A stretch of DNA of 64,000 nucleotides from Sandaracinobacteroides saxicola (GTDB lineage Bacteria > Pseudomonadota > Alphaproteobacteria > Sphingomonadales > Sphingomonadaceae): assembly GCF_014117445.1 (NCBI RefSeq), contig NZ_CP059851.1, positions 186,001-250,000 on the forward strand. Direction: 5' to 3'. Below the pieces are notes generated by a model. That model was not told the origin of the DNA and ran no database searches. It worked only from the letters and a program-made list of their open reading frames with translations. Every line of letters begins with the position of its first letter. Position 1 is the stretch's first letter. A program made the translations under genes and the position numbers. Positions 61,771 through 64,000 of the stretch are shown in pieces.

Positions 61771-64000
61771 GCGGGTCGCGCTGTACACCATCCCGGCGGA
61801 GCGGCCGTTCGTCGATGACCTGGCGGCGGGGCTGCTGGCGACGGCGGCCGATGCGATGGCGCTGGCGCGGACGCTGGTGCTGCTGCCGAGCCGGCGGTCG
61901 GTGCGGGCGCTGACCGAGGCGTTCGTACGGCAATCGGGGGCGCGGGCGCTGTTGCTGCCGCGCCTGGCGGCGGTGGGCGACCTGGACGCGGACGAGGCGC
62001 TGGGGACCTTTGCGGAAGGGCTGGAGGAGGCGCCGGAGCTGCTGCCCGAAATGCCGGCTCTGGAGCGGCAGTTGCTACTGGCGGCGCTGCTGTCCGACGG
62101 AGGGCCGGCGGCGCGCTTCGCGCTGGCGGGGCAGCTGGGGGCGGTGCTGGACACGCTGACCATCGAGGGGCGGCGGCCGGCCGAGCTGGCGGAGATCGAT
62201 GCCGGCGGACTGTCCGACCATTGGGCGAAGAATCTGAAGGTGCTGGAGACGGTGTGGCGCCGCTGGCCGGCGGTGCTGAAGGCGATGGGGCGGCAGGATG
62301 CGGTCGACCGGCGCAACCGGCTGCTGCGGATGCTGGCGCGGCGCTGGCGGCGGGCGGGGCCGGGGCATGCGGTGGTGATGGCGGGCTTTGCCCAGGCCGC
62401 GCCGGCGGTGGCGGAACTGGCGGGAGCGGTGGCACGGATGGCGGGGGGCACGGTGGTGCTGCCGGGGCTGGATCTGGCGCTGGACGCCGCGGGCTGGGCG
62501 GCGATCGCCGGCGGGGAAGAGGCGCGGCCTGCGGACACGCATCCGCAGGCGGGGTTGGCCCGGCTGCTGGCGGCGATGGGGGTGGCGGCGGAAGAGGTGC
62601 AGCCGTGGCCGCACCGGTCGGACGCGGCGGGAAGCGCAGCCGCGCGGCGGGCGCTGGTGGCGGCGGCGCTGGCGCCGGTGCGGCTGGCGGTGCGGCCGGC
62701 GGTGGCGGAGGCGGCGGCGCTGGCCGGGGTGCAGTGGCTGGAGGCGGCGACGCCGGCGGAGGAAGCGGCGGCGATCGCGCTGGCGCTGCGGCAGGTGGTG
62801 GCGGTGCCCGGGAAGACCGCGGCGCTGGTGACGCCGGACCGGGAGTTGGCGCGGCGGGTGAGGGTGGCGCTGTCGGGCTATGGCATCGCGGTGGACGACA
62901 GCGCGGGGGAGCGGGTGGCGGCGACTCCGCCGGGCGCGCTGCTGGTGGCGCTGGCGAGTGCGGTGGCGGAGGATTTCGCGCCGGTGGCGCTGCTGGGCCT
63001 GCTGAAGCATCCGCTGGTGATGCAGGGCGGGGGGCGGCTGGACTGGCTGGAGCAGGTGCGGACGCTCGACCGGCTGGTGCTGCGCGGGTTGCGGCCGGCG
63101 CCGGGGCTGGCGGGGGTGCGGGCGCGGATCGCGGCGCGGATGGGCGACCGGACGCATCGGATGGCGCCGGCCGACCGGGCGCGGCTGGGGCCCCTGCTGG
63201 CCTGGTGGGAGGGGGATGTGGTGCCGCGGCTGGCGGCGGTGGCGGCGCTGCCGGCGGAGGTCGAGCTGGTGGCGCTGTTGGCGGCGCTGCGGCAGGCCGG
63301 CGAGGCGCTGGCCGGCGAGACGCTGTGGGCGGGGGTGGCCGGGCGCGCGCTGGCGGGGCGGGTCGAGGCGCTGGCGGCGGCGGCGGACGCGGTGCCGATG
63401 CCGGTGGCGCGCGGCGAGGCGCCGGGGCTGCTGGGGGCGATGCTGACGGATTGCGCGGTGCGGCCGCCGTTCGGGCTGGACCCGCGCGTGGCAATCTGGG
63501 GGCCGCTGGAGGCGCGGTTGCAGCGGGCGGACGCGCTGGTGCTGGGGGGGTTGAACGAGGGGGTGTGGCCGTCGTCGGGCGCGCCCGATCCCTGGCTGGC
63601 GCCGATGGTGCGGCGCGCGCTCGACCTGCCGACGCTGGAGCGGCGCGTGGGCTTTCAGGCGCATGACTTCATCAGCGCGCTGGGGGCGCCGGAGGTGATG
63701 CTGACGCGCGCCGGGCGGGTGGGGAGCGCGCCGGCGGTGGCGAGCCGTTTCTGGCAGCGGCTGCACGCGGCGTGCGGCGGGCAGGGCGCGGCGGGGACGC
63801 TGCTGCCCGACGCGGGCGCGTTGCTGACGCTGGTGCGGCAGATGCGGGCGGCGACGCCGGGGGTGATGATGGGGAAGCCGGCGCCGGTGCCGCCGCGGGG
63901 GGTGCGGCCGACGCGGTTGAGCGTGACCGACGTGGCGGTGCTGAAGGCCGATCCCTTTGCCTTTTACGCCAAACATATCATGAAGCTGGCGCCGCTGGAG
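61757..64000 (+). CDS. addB: Double-strand break repair protein AddB, 5' part
   Basis: 748 codons up to the window edge, no stop; the full protein is normally around 1000 aa. Starts at TTG 61757 inside the end of murU (PRPERVALYTIPAERPFVDD). The alphaproteobacterial AddB pattern follows: TLVLLPSRRSVRALTEAF, ALLLPRLAAVGDLDADE, LGLLKHPLVMQGG, VLGGLNEGVWPSS, then APDPWLAPMVRRALDLPTLERR (split) and VTDVAVLKADPFAFYAK. With AddA it resects DNA ends for recombination. The C-terminal nuclease with its Fe-S cluster is outside the window. Confidence 0.9.
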   Translation, partial: MPRPERVALYTIPAERPFVDDLAAGLLATAADAMALARTLVLLPSRRSVRALTEAFVRQSGARALLLPRLAAVGDLDADEALGTFAEGLEEAPELLPEMPALERQLLLAALLSDGGPAARFALAGQLGAVLDTLTIEGRRPAELAEIDAGGLSDHWAKNLKVLETVWRRWPAVLKAMGRQDAVDRRNRLLRMLARRWRRAGPGHAVVMAGFAQAAPAVAELAGAVARMAGGTVVLPGLDLALDAAGWAAIAGGEEARPADTHPQAGLARLLAAMGVAAEEVQPWPHRSDAAGSAAARRALVAAALAPVRLAVRPAVAEAAALAGVQWLEAATPAEEAAAIALALRQVVAVPGKTAALVTPDRELARRVRVALSGYGIAVDDSAGERVAATPPGALLVALASAVAEDFAPVALLGLLKHPLVMQGGGRLDWLEQVRTLDRLVLRGLRPAPGLAGVRARIAARMGDRTHRMAPADRARLGPLLAWWEGDVVPRLAAVAALPAEVELVALLAALRQAGEALAGETLWAGVAGRALAGRVEALAAAADAVPMPVARGEAPGLLGAMLTDCAVRPPFGLDPRVAIWGPLEARLQRADALVLGGLNEGVWPSSGAPDPWLAPMVRRALDLPTLERRVGFQAHDFISALGAPEVMLTRAGRVGSAPAVASRFWQRLHAACGGQGAAGTLLPDAGALLTLVRQMRAATPGVMMGKPAPVPPRGVRPTRLSVTDVAVLKADPFAFYAKHIMKLAPLE

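Overview
This is a continuous stretch of GC-rich bacterial chromosome. It most likely comes from an alphaproteobacterium of the order Sphingomonadales. The clues are two proteins ending in the PEPxxWA-CTERM sorting signal common in that order, a TorF-type porin, a TonB-dependent receptor, a tsaE-amgK-murU-addB cluster, a class I PHA synthase, a fused indolepyruvate oxidoreductase, and very high GC at third codon positions. The genus cannot be resolved from the window.

Layout. 0-1.2 kb: start of pheT and all of pheS (minus strand), then a queuosine-precursor transporter. 2-6.8 kb: two PEP-CTERM proteins, a pair of acyl-CoA dehydrogenases and a small hypothetical gene, three of these units ending in clear minus-strand terminators. 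7-13.5 kb: fused indolepyruvate ferredoxin oxidoreductase, a secreted amidohydrolase and a small hypothetical. 13.5-15.2 kb: a repeat-rich, GC-poorer island with an Rhs-core remnant and a possible orphan immunity gene. 15.3-22.5 kb: ispE-TPR-parE operon, TorF porin, trigger factor and tRNA-Leu. 22.6-28.1 kb: PIN toxin-antitoxin pair, AAA ATPase, yajC-secD-secF, a GIY-YIG-like protein and a YjbR-like protein. 28.2-36.2 kb: phaC, a Pro-rich secreted protein, an AlaC-like aminotransferase, a LysM/LytM lipoprotein, a DUF1345 membrane protein and a TonB receptor. 36.4-39.8 kb: a three-gene oxidoreductase/asparaginase operon and a CAT-anticodon tRNA. 39.8-43.2 kb: an MCE (Mla-type) lipid transporter operon. 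43.3-46.3 kb: a divergent operon (nuclease, nucleotidyltransferase, HAD phosphatase, VOC protein). 46.3-53 kb: msrPQ, aspartate aminotransferase, fused pabBC and an S9 peptidase. 53-59.6 kb: small genes, MscS channel, two more PIN toxin modules, a methyltransferase and ahcY. 59.6-64 kb: tsaE, amgK, murU and the first 748 codons of addB.

Large-scale signal. Left of about 42 kb the plus strand is C-rich; right of about 43.3 kb it is G-rich. This holds even when minus-strand genes are compared on both sides. The switch coincides with divergent transcription at 43.23-43.30 kb, and a perfect 14-bp parS-like palindrome lies 3 kb further right in a 36-bp gap between convergent genes. Together these suggest the window spans or lies close to the chromosomal replication origin, although no DnaA-box cluster was recognised.

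Other notable points. A 145-bp hairpin element occurs twice, with an identical 48-bp core and compensating changes in the arms; both copies touch the stop codon of a minus-strand gene. A family of GC-rich palindromic repeats lies mostly between genes, but is also inserted in frame once in the LytM lipoprotein and twice in pabBC. The Rhs/immunity island is bordered on both sides by the same composite repeat.
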